Assembly: GCA_964541155.1 (NCBI GenBank)
Contig: CAZIPC010000002.1
Span: 372,001 to 436,000, forward strand
Origin: UBA4416 sp964541155
Lineage (GTDB): Bacteria > Bacteroidota > Bacteroidia > B-17B0 > Aurantibacillaceae
Reading direction: 5' to 3'
Length of the DNA: 64,000 bases
Under the pieces are notes generated by a model, which was not told the origin of the DNA, ran no database searches, and worked only from the letters and a program-made list of their open reading frames with translations. Made by a program: the position numbers and the translations under genes. Shown in pieces: positions 9,405-17,670 of the stretch; positions within the stretch are counted from its first letter, which is position 1; the number at the start of each line of letters is the position of its first letter.

Positions 9405-9866
9405 ATGAAACATTTAGTTTTAATTGCCTGCTTATTTATTGTAAATAGCATCAACTCACAAGACATTTCTTTTGATGGAAATGTCTATTCTCAGAATAAA
9501 ATAGCATACACTGGTAAACATACATTATACCATAGCAATGGTAATGTAAAAGAAACTTTTACATTAAAAGATGGAATGCTGAATGGTGAAATTATTAAAT
9601 ATGATGAAAATGGAATTAAAACAGAAGTTGGTAATTATGAAAATAATGTAAAATTTGGACTATGGACAAGATATAATGCAAAAGGAATTGCAGTCGCACA
9701 AGCCTCATATAAAAATAATAAAAAGGATGGAATATGGATGGTTTATAACAACGAAGGGAATAAATTATTTAAGATGGAATATAAAGATGGTGAAAAAGTA
9801 GGCACATGGATACAGTGGGACGAAAAAGGCGTAGTTATTAAAACTACAGACTATTCAGTATTATAA
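9405..9866 (+). CDS. Secreted MORN-repeat (YwqK-like) protein
   Basis: A 153-residue protein with a signal peptide (LVLIACLFIVNSINSQ) followed by about five repeats of the MORN_2/YwqK type, for example YHSNGNVKETFTLKDGMLNG, GNYENNVKFGLWTRYNAKG and YKDGEKVGTWIQWDEKG. Family members are often labelled 'toxin-antitoxin system YwqK family antitoxin', but this one is exported and has no toxin-like neighbour, so I read it as a periplasmic or surface beta-repeat protein of unknown role. A TACATTTG box lies upstream, and a perfect bidirectional hairpin separates it from the convergent fbp gene. Confidence 0.8.
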   Translation: MKHLVLIACLFIVNSINSQDISFDGNVYSQNKIAYTGKHTLYHSNGNVKETFTLKDGMLNGEIIKYDENGIKTEVGNYENNVKFGLWTRYNAKGIAVAQASYKNNKKDGIWMVYNNEGNKLFKMEYKDGEKVGTWIQWDEKGVVIKTTDYSVL

Positions 9867-9880
9867 GTTTTAGTTTATAT

Positions 9881-9915
9881 AAAAAGAAAGCCATCTGACA
9901 GATGGCTTTCTTTTT
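9881..9915. terminator. Bidirectional terminator between MORN gene and fbp
   Basis: Perfect 15-bp inverted repeat (arms 9881-9895 and 9901-9915, core GAAAGCCATC) with a 5-nt loop TGACA. The arms are flanked by A-tracts on the left and T-tracts on the right, so it can act as an intrinsic terminator on both strands. Confidence 0.9.
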
Positions 9916-9936
9916 ATACTGTAATTTTAAAAATAA

Positions 9937-10950
9937 TTAAATAGATGTGGTTTTATGTTTTTCCATAAAATCCATAGCAGTTGTCATCATCTCTGTAGAG
10001 CCTAAAAACAAAGGAGTGCGTTGGTGTAACTCAGATATATCCAATTCCATAATACGCTTATAGCCATTTGTAGCAACACCACCAGCTTGCTCAATAATAA
10101 ATGCCAAAGGGTTGCATTCGTAAAGTAAACGCAATTTACCATTTGGAGATTTTGTGGTTGTAGGATAAATGTAAATTCCTCCTGTAATTAAATTACGATG
10201 AATATCAGCTACTCCAGAGCCAATGTATCTACTGGAATAAGGTCTGTTAGTAGCTTTATCTTCTTCTTGGCAGTATTTTATGTATTTTTTAACTCCTTCT
10301 GGAAAATGTAAATAATTACCTTCGTTAATTGAGTATGTTTTTCCATTTTTTGGCATTTGCATATTAGGATGAGATAAGCAGAACTCTCCAATACTTGGAT
10401 CTAAAGTAAATCCATTTACGCCTTTACCTGTTGTATATACCAACATAGCCGAAGATCCATAAATAATATAACCAGCAGCTACTTGTTCTGTTCCTTTTTG
10501 CATAAAATCTTCGTGTGTGCCAGGCCCACTTAAACTCACTCTTCTATATATAGAAAATATTGTGCCAATAGAAACATTAACATCAATGTTAGATGAACCA
10601 TCTAATGGGTCCATTGCTACCACATAGCGGGCATTTTTTGAAATTTCAGAATCTATAGGTATAATGTCCTCGTTCTCTTCGCTGGCAATTGCACAACATT
10701 CACCACCCGCTTTTAATGCTGCAATAAATTGGTCGTTTGCAAATATGTCAAGTTTTTTTACTCTTTCGCCTTGAACGTTTGTTTCACCTGTTTCTCCAAG
10801 TATCTCCACTAATCCAGCTTTAGTTACTTCTCTGTTTACAATTTTAGCTGCTATTCCTATGTCTCTAAGTAATCTGGATAATTCTCCTTTTGCGTATGGG
10901 AAATCGTTTTGCTTTTCAATAATAAACTGACCTAAAGTTGTAGCGTACAT
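9937..10950 (-). CDS. fbp: Class 1 fructose-1,6-bisphosphatase
   Basis: Gluconeogenic enzyme that hydrolyses fructose 1,6-bisphosphate to fructose 6-phosphate in the cytoplasm. The 337-residue protein shows the metal-binding motif AMDPLDGSSNIDVNVSIGTI, the acidic stretch ASEENEDII and the substrate motif GGIYIYPTT followed by GKLRLLYECNPLAFIIEQAGG. Length is normal for class 1. It starts with ATG at 10950. A TAnnTTTG box on the minus strand at 11008-11015 implies its own promoter and a leader of about 50 nt. Confidence 0.97.
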   Translation of the reverse strand: MYATTLGQFIIEKQNDFPYAKGELSRLLRDIGIAAKIVNREVTKAGLVEILGETGETNVQGERVKKLDIFANDQFIAALKAGGECCAIASEENEDIIPIDSEISKNARYVVAMDPLDGSSNIDVNVSIGTIFSIYRRVSLSGPGTHEDFMQKGTEQVAAGYIIYGSSAMLVYTTGKGVNGFTLDPSIGEFCLSHPNMQMPKNGKTYSINEGNYLHFPEGVKKYIKYCQEEDKATNRPYSSRYIGSGVADIHRNLITGGIYIYPTTTKSPNGKLRLLYECNPLAFIIEQAGGVATNGYKRIMELDISELHQRTPLFLGSTEMMTTAMDFMEKHKTTSI

Positions 10951-11007
10951 GAATAATTAATTAGAGGTTAAGGTATATGATAATTAGATAATATTTGATG
11001 TTTTTAG

Positions 11008-11015
11008 CAAAGGTA
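11008..11015 (-). promoter_or_regulatory. Candidate -7 box for fbp
   Basis: Read on the minus strand the sequence is TACCTTTG, a full match to TAnnTTTG, about 58 nt upstream of the fbp start codon. I see no TTG at the expected -33 spacing, so only the -7 element supports it. Confidence 0.5.
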
Positions 11016-11034
11016 AATTTATTATACAAAAATA

Positions 11035-11049
11035 AAAAAGCGCCTTTTT
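11035..11049 (-). terminator. Weak hairpin downstream of the 91-aa gene
   Basis: A short inverted repeat AAAAAG-CGC-CTTTTT is followed on the minus strand by a T-rich run. It would end the 91-aa gene transcript just before the fbp promoter. Stem and loop are both very short, so confidence is low. Confidence 0.35.
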
Positions 11050-11080
11050 AAATAAATACTTTTAAAAACTACTGCACATT

Positions 11081-11356
11081 TTATTTACTGTATTCGTCTT
11101 TTAAAAATTCTTTCCAATCTCCTAAATTTGAAATAACTTGTAATTGACGGTAATGTATGTGAAATTGCTCTTCATCTTCTTGCGAATTGAGGATATGTAA
11201 TCTGTATTTGTCAAAATTAGCTAATGCAAATTTTTCCTCGGCGCTTAAGGTTTTTCCACTAAATTCTTTATCTTTCAAGTCATTAATACTTTCTGTACCT
11301 CCAATGTCTTGTTTAATAAAAAAACGTTTTAGTATATCGCTCCCAAAATTCATCAT
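11081..11356 (-). CDS. Conserved hypothetical small protein
   Basis: A 91-residue cytoplasmic protein without signal peptide or membrane segment. I do not recognise a named family. The middle part (LSAEEKFALANFDKYRLHIL, then FHIHYRQLQVISNLGDW) is rich in aromatic and charged residues, looks helical, and resembles small unnamed Bacteroidota proteins. I chose the ATG at 11356 rather than a TTG two codons upstream. It is transcribed in the same direction as fbp but is separated by a weak terminator and the fbp promoter, so it is likely a separate unit. Confidence 0.6.
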   Translation of the reverse strand: MMNFGSDILKRFFIKQDIGGTESINDLKDKEFSGKTLSAEEKFALANFDKYRLHILNSQEDEEQFHIHYRQLQVISNLGDWKEFLKDEYSK

Positions 11357-11420
11357 GAACAAATATATGAAAGGGATTTGCTAATTTAAATATCCACGTA
11401 TTCCTATTGCTAACACAGTT

Positions 11421-12038
11421 ATGTTAAAATTTAAATATATATTAATTACGTTTACTTTTCTAAACACACTCTTGGCTATAAATATGTACTCTCAGCATCC
11501 AATTAGTAAATATGAGAAAAGATGGGCTTTTTTTCATCCAATAACGGCTTTAAAAGTTCAACATCATTTAAAAGAGTCGATGTGCGTTTATTCTTCTGTG
11601 AAAAAAGATAGATTGTTAGATACTCTTGAAAATGGAGGAATTATAGATGCATTTAGGCACATATATACTATGGCATATTTATCTCGTTTTGTGAAAATAA
11701 AGTATTTACGACAACTAGGAATATTACACGAAAAGGGGAATAAATATTTTTTTTCTAAAAATAGACAAGAATATGGAGAAAGAGCAGATAGTTTATCTTG
11801 TGTTATGGATTTACGAAATAATGAAATTGGGTTTAATATTGGAATGAATAATATTGGAGCTACCAAAGAAGAATTAATAAAAATAGTAATAGAACATATA
11901 AGAGTAGGAAATGCTTGGTATTTTAAAAGAAATGAGCAAAAAAAGTACGTTTCTTGCAAAAATGAGATTATAATTATCGAAAATTATAAAAATAAATGGT
12001 TCATTCCAAAATGTTTAATTAGCACTAATAATAGTTAA
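11421..12038 (+). CDS. Secreted DUF6973-type protein
   Basis: A 205-residue protein with an N-terminal signal peptide (FLNTLLAINMYSQ). The mature part has the layout of the DUF6973 family: WAFFHP, then IIDAFRHIYTMAYLSR, LGILHEKG, and CVMDLRNNEIGFNIG. The conserved D-x-x-R-H, H-E and M-D-L-x-N-N-x-x-G elements suggest a polar, perhaps catalytic or metal-binding, site, but I know of no proven activity for the family. It is flanked by an oppositely oriented gene on the left and the DUF177-rpmF unit on the right, and seems to be monocistronic. Confidence 0.7.
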   Translation: MLKFKYILITFTFLNTLLAINMYSQHPISKYEKRWAFFHPITALKVQHHLKESMCVYSSVKKDRLLDTLENGGIIDAFRHIYTMAYLSRFVKIKYLRQLGILHEKGNKYFFSKNRQEYGERADSLSCVMDLRNNEIGFNIGMNNIGATKEELIKIVIEHIRVGNAWYFKRNEQKKYVSCKNEIIIIENYKNKWFIPKCLISTNNS

Positions 12039-12099
12039 AATTCTGAAAATCAGATATTTAATTTAATTTATAATGAACTATTGTTTTTTGTTAATCTTG

Positions 12100-12129
12100 T
12101 TGAAAAGATTGAAAAAAAGTGTATATTTG
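12100..12129 (+). promoter_or_regulatory. Bacteroidota-type promoter of the DUF177-rpmF operon
   Basis: A TTG at 12100-12102 (-33 element) is separated by exactly 19 nt from TATATTTG at 12122-12129 (-7 element, full match to TAnnTTTG). This is the consensus arrangement for the primary sigma factor of Bacteroidota. The predicted transcript would start near 12133 and leave a leader of about 19 nt before the ATG at 12152. Confidence 0.75.
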
Positions 12130-12151
12130 CCGTCCATTTTGGAAATAAGCT

Positions 12152-12682
12152 ATGGGTAAAAGTCATTACAAAATACAGTTTGGCGGTTTATCAATGGGTG
12201 AACACCAATTTGAATTTGATATTAAAAGCAAGTTCTTTGAGCAATTTAGCGAAAGCGAAATATCTGAAGCTGATATTCAGGTTAAAGCTAAACTCGTGAA
12301 ACAAAATACGCTAATGCATATTATGTTTACGTTTGATGGAACAGTTAAATTAAGCTGCGACCGTTGTTTAGTAGATTATAATTGTCCTATAAGTGGCCAA
12401 GAAAAGTTAGTCATCAAGCATGGCAATCCAGAAGAGAGTAATGATGAAATATTGGTACTTAAAGAGGGTGTTGATGAAGCTAATTTCGCACAATATTTAT
12501 ATGAATATATTGAATTGGCTGTTCCGAGCAGAAAGATACCTTGTGAAGATGAAGAATTAGATATAGATATTGAATGTGATGAAGAAACGCTAGCTAAATA
12601 CAATGAATTAAAAGTTGAAGAAGAACCATCAGATAACCCTGAATGGGATAAATTAAAAAATATAAAGTTTAACAATAATTAA
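12152..12682 (+). CDS. DUF177 (YceD-family) protein
   Basis: A 176-residue acidic cytoplasmic protein of the YceD/DUF177 family, encoded directly in front of rpmF as in very many bacteria. In plants and E. coli, family members have been tied to 23S rRNA accumulation. The family core is visible as KLSCDRCLVDYNCPISG with C69, C72 and C78, then an acidic segment and RKIPCEDEELDIDIECDEE. The gap to rpmF is 11 nt, so the two are co-transcribed from the promoter at 12100-12129. The start was chosen because it lies just after that promoter. Confidence 0.88.
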   Translation: MGKSHYKIQFGGLSMGEHQFEFDIKSKFFEQFSESEISEADIQVKAKLVKQNTLMHIMFTFDGTVKLSCDRCLVDYNCPISGQEKLVIKHGNPEESNDEILVLKEGVDEANFAQYLYEYIELAVPSRKIPCEDEELDIDIECDEETLAKYNELKVEEEPSDNPEWDKLKNIKFNNN

Positions 12683-12693
12683 AATTAAATACC

Positions 12694-12885
12694 ATGCCTA
12701 ATCCAAAACGAAAATTATCCAGATCACGTAGAGACTCTCGTCGTTCTACATACAAAGCACCAACAATGACGATTGCAAAAGATACAACAACAGGTGAAGC
12801 GCATTTATTTCACCGTGCTCACTGGTTTGAGGGAAAACTTTACTACAAAGGAAAAGTAGTAATGGAAAAAGCAGTTAAAGCTTAA
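12694..12885 (+). CDS. rpmF: 50S ribosomal protein L32
   Basis: Large-subunit ribosomal protein of 63 residues. The N-terminus MPNPKRKLSRSRRDSRRS and the segment TGEAHLFHRAHWFEGKLYYKGK are typical of bacterial L32. It has no cysteine, so it lacks the zinc ribbon of C+ L32 proteins and should not need zinc. It is the second gene of the DUF177-rpmF unit and is followed by a strong terminator hairpin. Confidence 0.97.
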   Translation: MPNPKRKLSRSRRDSRRSTYKAPTMTIAKDTTTGEAHLFHRAHWFEGKLYYKGKVVMEKAVKA

Positions 12886-12907
12886 TTTTTTGAGTACTTA
12901 TACATTC

Positions 12908-12942
12908 AAAAAACCTTCTCGTGAAAACGAGGAGGTTTTTTT
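12908..12942 (+). terminator. Terminator after rpmF
   Basis: Inverted repeat with a 14-bp stem (arms 12908-12921 and 12928-12942, one T-G wobble, core CCTTCTCG/CGAGGAGG), a TGAAAA loop, and a T-run on the right arm. It ends the DUF177-rpmF transcript. Confidence 0.85.
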
Positions 12943-12966
12943 GTTTAGGTTAAATATTTTTATTTC

Positions 12967-13179
12967 ATGCAAAAGACGGCCAGTCAAAAATTGTGTAAAA
13001 GATGTATGAATACTTTTACGTGTTATGCTCAAAATATTGAATTATGTAATTGTTTCAACGTTAAGTTAACTAAACATGAATTAGAATATATTTCTACTAA
13101 GTATTTTAATTGTGTTTGTAATAATTGTTTATTGCAATTAAAAGATGAATATCAGATTAGTAAGGGCTTTGTTTTCTGA
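12967..13179 (+). CDS. Cysteine-rich CWC-type small protein
   Basis: A 70-residue protein with eight cysteines arranged in pairs: C10/C13, C19, C27/C29, C49/C51/C54. The pattern LCKRC...FTC...LCNC...CVCNNCL fits the Cys_rich_CWC family, a presumed zinc-binding or structural mini-domain of unknown function. It has no signal peptide. The last 23 nt of the gene overlap the 3' end of the convergent SDR gene, with no terminator between them. The cysteine pattern, not length, is what makes me call it real. Confidence 0.7.
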   Translation: MQKTASQKLCKRCMNTFTCYAQNIELCNCFNVKLTKHELEYISTKYFNCVCNNCLLQLKDEYQISKGFVF

Positions 13180-13954
13180 TTATTTTCCCAAATAATTTAG
13201 GAAAAAAACGTTTAATTTTTACAGCTAATAATTCTTTTCCTCCAATAAAAATTTCTTCTTTTTCTTGTATAATTCCAGTTATAATTTCTTTTGCACAGGC
13301 TTCAGCACTCATTGCATGTTCATGGCTATCATCCATTTTATTATGTGGTGTGCCAGAAGGTGAAACAGCATTTAATGATACATTTGTTTTAATTTTTCCG
13401 GGGCAAACGATTAAAACACTAATTCCCTTATTTTCTAATTCTAAACGTAAGCTTTCGAAATAGCCGTGAAGCGCATGTTTTGCGGCAGAATATGAAGAGC
13501 GAAGATAAAACCCAAATTTGCCAGCAATACTGCTAATAACTACTATTTTTCCAAGTTTATTTTTTATCATAAATGGCAAAACGGCTTTTGATAAATTAAT
13601 AGAACTAAAGTAATTAATTTCAAAAAGCAATCGTTCTGTGTCTTCGGTGGTTTCAATAGCTTCGGAGCGTTGGCTTTGTCCACCATTATTTATTAAAATA
13701 TCTATTTTTCCGAAAGTAGATATGATCTGTTGTGCATATTCATGGGCTTTATGGCTATCAGATAAATTAAACGGAATAATTAGTGAGTTGTTTTTATTTA
13801 AATTAGCTGCTTTTACTACACGTTGCAATTCTTCTACTCTCCTAGCAGATAAAATAATTATCGATTTTTGTTTTGCAAATTCATATACTAATGCTTCTCC
13901 AATACCTGAAGAGGCTCCAGTGATCCAAACAACTTTGTTTTCTAAATTATTCAT
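13157..13954 (-). CDS. SDR family oxidoreductase
   Basis: Classical short-chain dehydrogenase/reductase of 265 residues. It has the nucleotide-binding TGASSGIGEA near the N-terminus, NNGG in place of the more common NNAG, the catalytic serine in VVISSIAG and the YSAAK catalytic Tyr-Lys motif. The NNGGQSQRS variant is typical of the DHRS7-like subgroup. The substrate cannot be deduced. Its start overlaps the end of the GT9 gene by 8 nt, so it belongs to the GT2-GT9-SDR operon, although a role in glycan synthesis is only an inference from position. Confidence 0.9.
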   Translation of the reverse strand: MNNLENKVVWITGASSGIGEALVYEFAKQKSIIILSARRVEELQRVVKAANLNKNNSLIIPFNLSDSHKAHEYAQQIISTFGKIDILINNGGQSQRSEAIETTEDTERLLFEINYFSSINLSKAVLPFMIKNKLGKIVVISSIAGKFGFYLRSSYSAAKHALHGYFESLRLELENKGISVLIVCPGKIKTNVSLNAVSPSGTPHNKMDDSHEHAMSAEACAKEIITGIIQEKEEIFIGGKELLAVKIKRFFPKLFGKIIRKQSPY

Positions 13955-14954
13955 TAGTATTAATTAATTTAATAAGTTCAGCGGTTTGTATTTCTCTAAT
14001 GCAATGGCAATCCATGGTTTTCCGACAATCGTTGCATGTTTTGTTTACTACTAAATAACAAGCATTTGCGCCAATAGGCTTCCATCTTCCTGGATGTATA
14101 GGATGCATTGGAGCAAATAGCCCAATAGCTTTTTTGCCTAGTGCCGCAGCAATGTGCAGAGGGCCTGTACTGGCTGCAATTAAAATATCGCAATGGTTTA
14201 TAAAAGCAACAAATTGTTGTAAAGATAATTTCCCAGTTAAATTTACAACATCGGAGTGTTTATTGATTAAATCTTTAAGTAATTCACCCTCTTGAGCTGT
14301 TCCACTAATAAAAATTTGATAATCGGTTTTATTAAGTTGAGAAATTAATTGAGAGAAATTATCAAGTCCCCATTCACGAGCACTTCCTTTAGATTTTGGA
14401 TGAAGAATAATTGTTTTTTTTGAAGTGTTTATTAAACTTAATAAAGCTGGCTCTAAATTTGAAACTTTAGTGAAACCATAAAAAGAACTTAATTCGTTAA
14501 TCTCAAAACGCTTATTAATGCCAAGCGGCCTCAGTAATATTGTATTTAACTGAGCTTCGTGTAAATTTGAATTTTTTCGAGATAGTGAAATTTTAATGTT
14601 ACAAGTAAACCAATGGTATAACCTGTTTTTAGTCCCAATTCTGTTTTTAATGCCAGCCTTTTTAGCTAGATATGCAATTTCTTTAACAGGAAATACATGT
14701 ATAATATGTGAAGCATTTAGAGCTTTTACATAATTAATTTGTTGTGTTTTATTTAAGAGTACTATTTCGTCATAACTTACAAATTCATCAATATACTTTG
14801 ATAAGTGAATAATATCCTTTGTGTAATTTCTTCCTAAAAAAATAATTTTACATTGAGGTATAAACTGTTTAATAATACCTGCCATTGGCAATGTTAATAC
14901 TACATCCCCAATACTATCTGTTCGGCTAATTATTATTGTAGGGTTATTTTGCAA
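13947..14954 (-). CDS. Glycosyltransferase family 9 (heptosyltransferase-like)
   Basis: A 335-residue GT9 protein, the family of ADP-heptose:LPS heptosyltransferases. It has the N-terminal RTDSIGDVVLTLPMAGIIK motif, a C-terminal nucleotide-sugar site in ASTGPLHIAAALGKKAIGLFAP, and HPGRWKPIG. Family members add sugars to the lipid A core at the inner membrane. The sugar used here is not known, as many Bacteroidota GT9 enzymes are uncharacterised. It overlaps both neighbours (11 nt with the GT2 gene, 8 nt with the SDR gene), so the three genes are translationally coupled. A cysteine-rich C-terminus (NKTCNDCRKTMDCHC) may be structural. Confidence 0.9.
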   Translation of the reverse strand: MQNNPTIIISRTDSIGDVVLTLPMAGIIKQFIPQCKIIFLGRNYTKDIIHLSKYIDEFVSYDEIVLLNKTQQINYVKALNASHIIHVFPVKEIAYLAKKAGIKNRIGTKNRLYHWFTCNIKISLSRKNSNLHEAQLNTILLRPLGINKRFEINELSSFYGFTKVSNLEPALLSLINTSKKTIILHPKSKGSAREWGLDNFSQLISQLNKTDYQIFISGTAQEGELLKDLINKHSDVVNLTGKLSLQQFVAFINHCDILIAASTGPLHIAAALGKKAIGLFAPMHPIHPGRWKPIGANACYLVVNKTCNDCRKTMDCHCIREIQTAELIKLINTNE

Positions 14955-15714
14955 AGGATTGCTGTTTATATAATTCTCTTATTTTTTTGTATTTTAAATA
15001 AGTGGCGTAAGCAGATATTTTAGAAATCAAATAGCCCGCTTTGCCATCTAAAAAGCCTAAATGTAGTAAATAATGATCACTAAATTTTGCAATTGGATTT
15101 ATTATTAATTTATATAATGGCGCTTTTTTACCTGCTTCAATAAATGCTTTTGCTGCTATATTAGTAAAATATTCAACTTGTTTATAATGGTCTTCTAGAG
15201 TATAGTAGCTGTAGTGTAAGATATCGCCTTTTAAATGTTTTGTGTTTTTATCTCCATAATGTAATTCGTATTTATCATGAGGATTAATTCCCGTCCAGGA
15301 TCCCTTTCTGCTATCCCAAAGGCGCAATTTTGTATCTGGATACCAATTGCAATGCCTTACCCAATGCCCGCAATAATTGGTTAAGCGATTCATATAATAA
15401 CCATCATGCGTCCAATTTTCTTTTATATTTAAGATAGATTTTTGTAATGTATCATCTAAAGCTTCATCTGCATCTAAAGATAAAATATGCGGAAATGAAG
15501 CATAAGTGATGGCTCTATTTTTTTGTTGAATATGACCATCAAATGCATGTTCAAAAAATTTTACACCATAAGATAAACAAATTTCTTTTGTTTTGTCTTT
15601 ACTAAATGAATCAAGTACAACAATTTCGTCAGCTACAGATTTAACTGATTCTAGACAACGAGCTATATTTTTTTCCTCGTTAAATGTTATGATAACTATT
15701 GATAGTTTTGGCAC
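14944..15714 (-). CDS. Glycosyltransferase family 2 (WaaE/KdtX-like)
   Basis: A 256-residue GT2 enzyme of the WaaE-like group that adds glucose or a related sugar to LPS inner core. It has the N-terminal SIVIITFNEEKNIARCLES, the donor-binding DSFSKDKT and the metal-binding DAD in LSLDADEAL, followed by the typical RLWDSRKGSWTG. Length is normal. The start codon is GTG at 15714. It is the first gene of a tight operon with GT9 and SDR genes and is transcribed divergently from the TMTC-like gene, so both may share regulation from the 63-bp spacer. Confidence 0.88.
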   Translation of the reverse strand: MPKLSIVIITFNEEKNIARCLESVKSVADEIVVLDSFSKDKTKEICLSYGVKFFEHAFDGHIQQKNRAITYASFPHILSLDADEALDDTLQKSILNIKENWTHDGYYMNRLTNYCGHWVRHCNWYPDTKLRLWDSRKGSWTGINPHDKYELHYGDKNTKHLKGDILHYSYYTLEDHYKQVEYFTNIAAKAFIEAGKKAPLYKLIINPIAKFSDHYLLHLGFLDGKAGYLISKISAYATYLKYKKIRELYKQQSFAK

Positions 15715-15757
15715 GATGTAAATTTAAGATTTAGTTCGTTTGTTTCTATACAAATCT

Positions 15758-15765
15758 TAAATTTG
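15758..15765 (+). promoter_or_regulatory. Candidate -7 box for the TMTC-like gene
   Basis: TAAATTTG matches TAnnTTTG; 19 nt upstream lies TTCG (15735-15738), a near match to the TTTG -33 element. An in-frame TTG at 15763 falls inside the box and so cannot be the start codon, which supports ATG 15778. Confidence 0.5.
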
Positions 15766-15777
15766 TTTTTAATTAAA

Positions 15778-17607
15778 ATGATAAACGAAAGCAATAATTT
15801 AAAAGTAACAATTAAGTATACGCTTTTATTAGGCGTTGCTGTGACTTTGATATATATGAAGTTGTTTTCGGCTAATTTTATTAGTTGGGATGATGGCGAA
15901 GTATTAGTTAATAATACAGATGTTCATCAATTTAATATATATGCTTTTTTTACTAATTATTATGTTGGTAATTATGCTCCTTTTAGTATGATTGCTTTTG
16001 CCATTGAGTGGCTTATCTTTAAAGGAAATCCTACAGCTCATCATGTTATGAATTTATTATTACACATGATTAATTCTGTTTTGGTATATAAACTTGTTTT
16101 ATTATTATTTAAGGATAAAACCAAAGCTTTTTTATGTGCAATTATATTTTGTATACATCCATTACAGGTAGAAACAGTAGCTTGGGTTTCTGCAAAAAAT
16201 AATCTATTATACAGTATGTTTTTTTTATTGGGACTAATAAATTATTCTAGATTTATATTAGGAAAAACGACAAAACAATACGTGTATTCTGTTTTATTCT
16301 TTATTGTATCTGTATTATGTAAACCATCAGCAATTTGTTTTCCATTAATATTAGTTTTAGTAGATTATTTATTAAAACAAACGCAAAGTATTAAGACGTT
16401 AATTTTAAATAAAATACCATTTATTACCATAGCTTTACTTTTTGGATTTGTAACCATATACACCAGAACTGAAGATAAATTTATAAATCAAAATCATGCT
16501 TATGCTATTTATGAGCAAATTGGCTATGCAGGCTATGCAATTTTACAATACGTTTATAAATTTTTAGTTCCAATTAATTTATCTGTTATCTATCCATACC
16601 CACAAAATAAATTGATGAGTATTGTTTTAGGATACATTGTTATTTTAATTTTAGTGGTATTAATTTATAATTTATTTAAATCGTCAGTAAAAACTATAGT
16701 ATTTGGTATAATGTTTTTAGTTTTTAATTTAATTTTAGTATTACAATTTATTCCTTTTGGAGAAGTATTAACAGCTGATAGATACATGTATTTGCCTATA
16801 ATTGGAATTTCTGCAGTAGTATTATCTATTGTACCATTAAATAGTAATTATTTGAAAGTTGTAATAACTAGTTTATTTGTAATATATGGAACTTTAACTT
16901 TTATACGAGTTGATATATGGAAAAACAGCATTTCTTTATATACAGATATATTAAAAAAATATCCTCATTCGTATGTAGCATTAAATAGTTTAGGAGCAGA
17001 GTACATGCTTGCGAAAAATTACGATATGTCTGTTAGATATTTAAATGCAGCAATAAATGAAAATAGAAACTACTACAAAGGATATTATAATAGGGGTTTG
17101 TTATATGCTCAAAACAATCAAATAACAAAAGCAATTAACGATTTTGACAAAGCCATTGAATTAAAACAATATCAAAAGGCGTATATAGCAAGAGCTAATG
17201 CTTATTATACATTACGGGATTTCCCTAAAGCAATAAGTGATGCTGAATATATATTAAAAAATGATTCTAGTAACTTTAAGGCATTTTTTGTATTAGCAAA
17301 TTGTTATGACGATTTAAATCAGTTAGAAAAAGCTTTAATATATTATAATAAAGCCATTTCCAAAAACACATTAAATCCTTTGTATTATATGCGAAGAGCT
17401 ATTTTGTTCGGGAAAATGCAGCAATTTCAAAAATGTTTAAAAGATTTAAATCAGTGTACGTTTCTTGATAACACTTATGCTGAAGCATATTATTGGAAAG
17501 GAGTTGTAAAAGTAAATTTAAAACAAAATCCCTGCGCAGATTTTAAGCAGGCATTGAGTTTGGGATATACAGCTGCTCAACAGCCTTTATTAAGCTATTG
17601 CCGATAA
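15778..17607 (+). CDS. TMTC-like membrane glycosyltransferase with C-terminal TPRs
   Basis: A 609-residue protein whose first about 390 residues form a GT-C type polytopic domain and whose last about 200 residues hold about five tetratricopeptide repeats. The membrane part has FISWDDGEVLVNN with the acidic pair after the first helix, and HPLQVETVAWVSAKNNLLYS, both characteristic of TMTC/PMT-like O-mannosyltransferases. By analogy it would use a lipid-linked sugar and bind protein substrates through the TPRs in the periplasm. I chose ATG 15778 because the alternative TTG (15763) is inside the -7 box. It is divergent from the GT2-GT9-SDR operon. The acceptor is unknown. Confidence 0.8.
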   Translation: MINESNNLKVTIKYTLLLGVAVTLIYMKLFSANFISWDDGEVLVNNTDVHQFNIYAFFTNYYVGNYAPFSMIAFAIEWLIFKGNPTAHHVMNLLLHMINSVLVYKLVLLLFKDKTKAFLCAIIFCIHPLQVETVAWVSAKNNLLYSMFFLLGLINYSRFILGKTTKQYVYSVLFFIVSVLCKPSAICFPLILVLVDYLLKQTQSIKTLILNKIPFITIALLFGFVTIYTRTEDKFINQNHAYAIYEQIGYAGYAILQYVYKFLVPINLSVIYPYPQNKLMSIVLGYIVILILVVLIYNLFKSSVKTIVFGIMFLVFNLILVLQFIPFGEVLTADRYMYLPIIGISAVVLSIVPLNSNYLKVVITSLFVIYGTLTFIRVDIWKNSISLYTDILKKYPHSYVALNSLGAEYMLAKNYDMSVRYLNAAINENRNYYKGYYNRGLLYAQNNQITKAINDFDKAIELKQYQKAYIARANAYYTLRDFPKAISDAEYILKNDSSNFKAFFVLANCYDDLNQLEKALIYYNKAISKNTLNPLYYMRRAILFGKMQQFQKCLKDLNQCTFLDNTYAEAYYWKGVVKVNLKQNPCADFKQALSLGYTAAQQPLLSYCR

Positions 17608-17670
17608 AGTACTATAATTTATTATTAAATTAAATTAAAGTTTTTTGTTTACTTTGTATCTATTATAAAC

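Noticed and set aside
9405..9866. Antitoxin of a toxin-antitoxin pair (YwqK family label)
   Set aside because: The protein has a signal peptide and no toxin-like gene is adjacent, so the label is not supported here.
11588..11959. A 123-codon minus-strand frame inside the DUF6973 gene
   Set aside because: The plus strand shows a signal peptide and family motifs; the antisense frame is low in complexity and has no recognisable domain.
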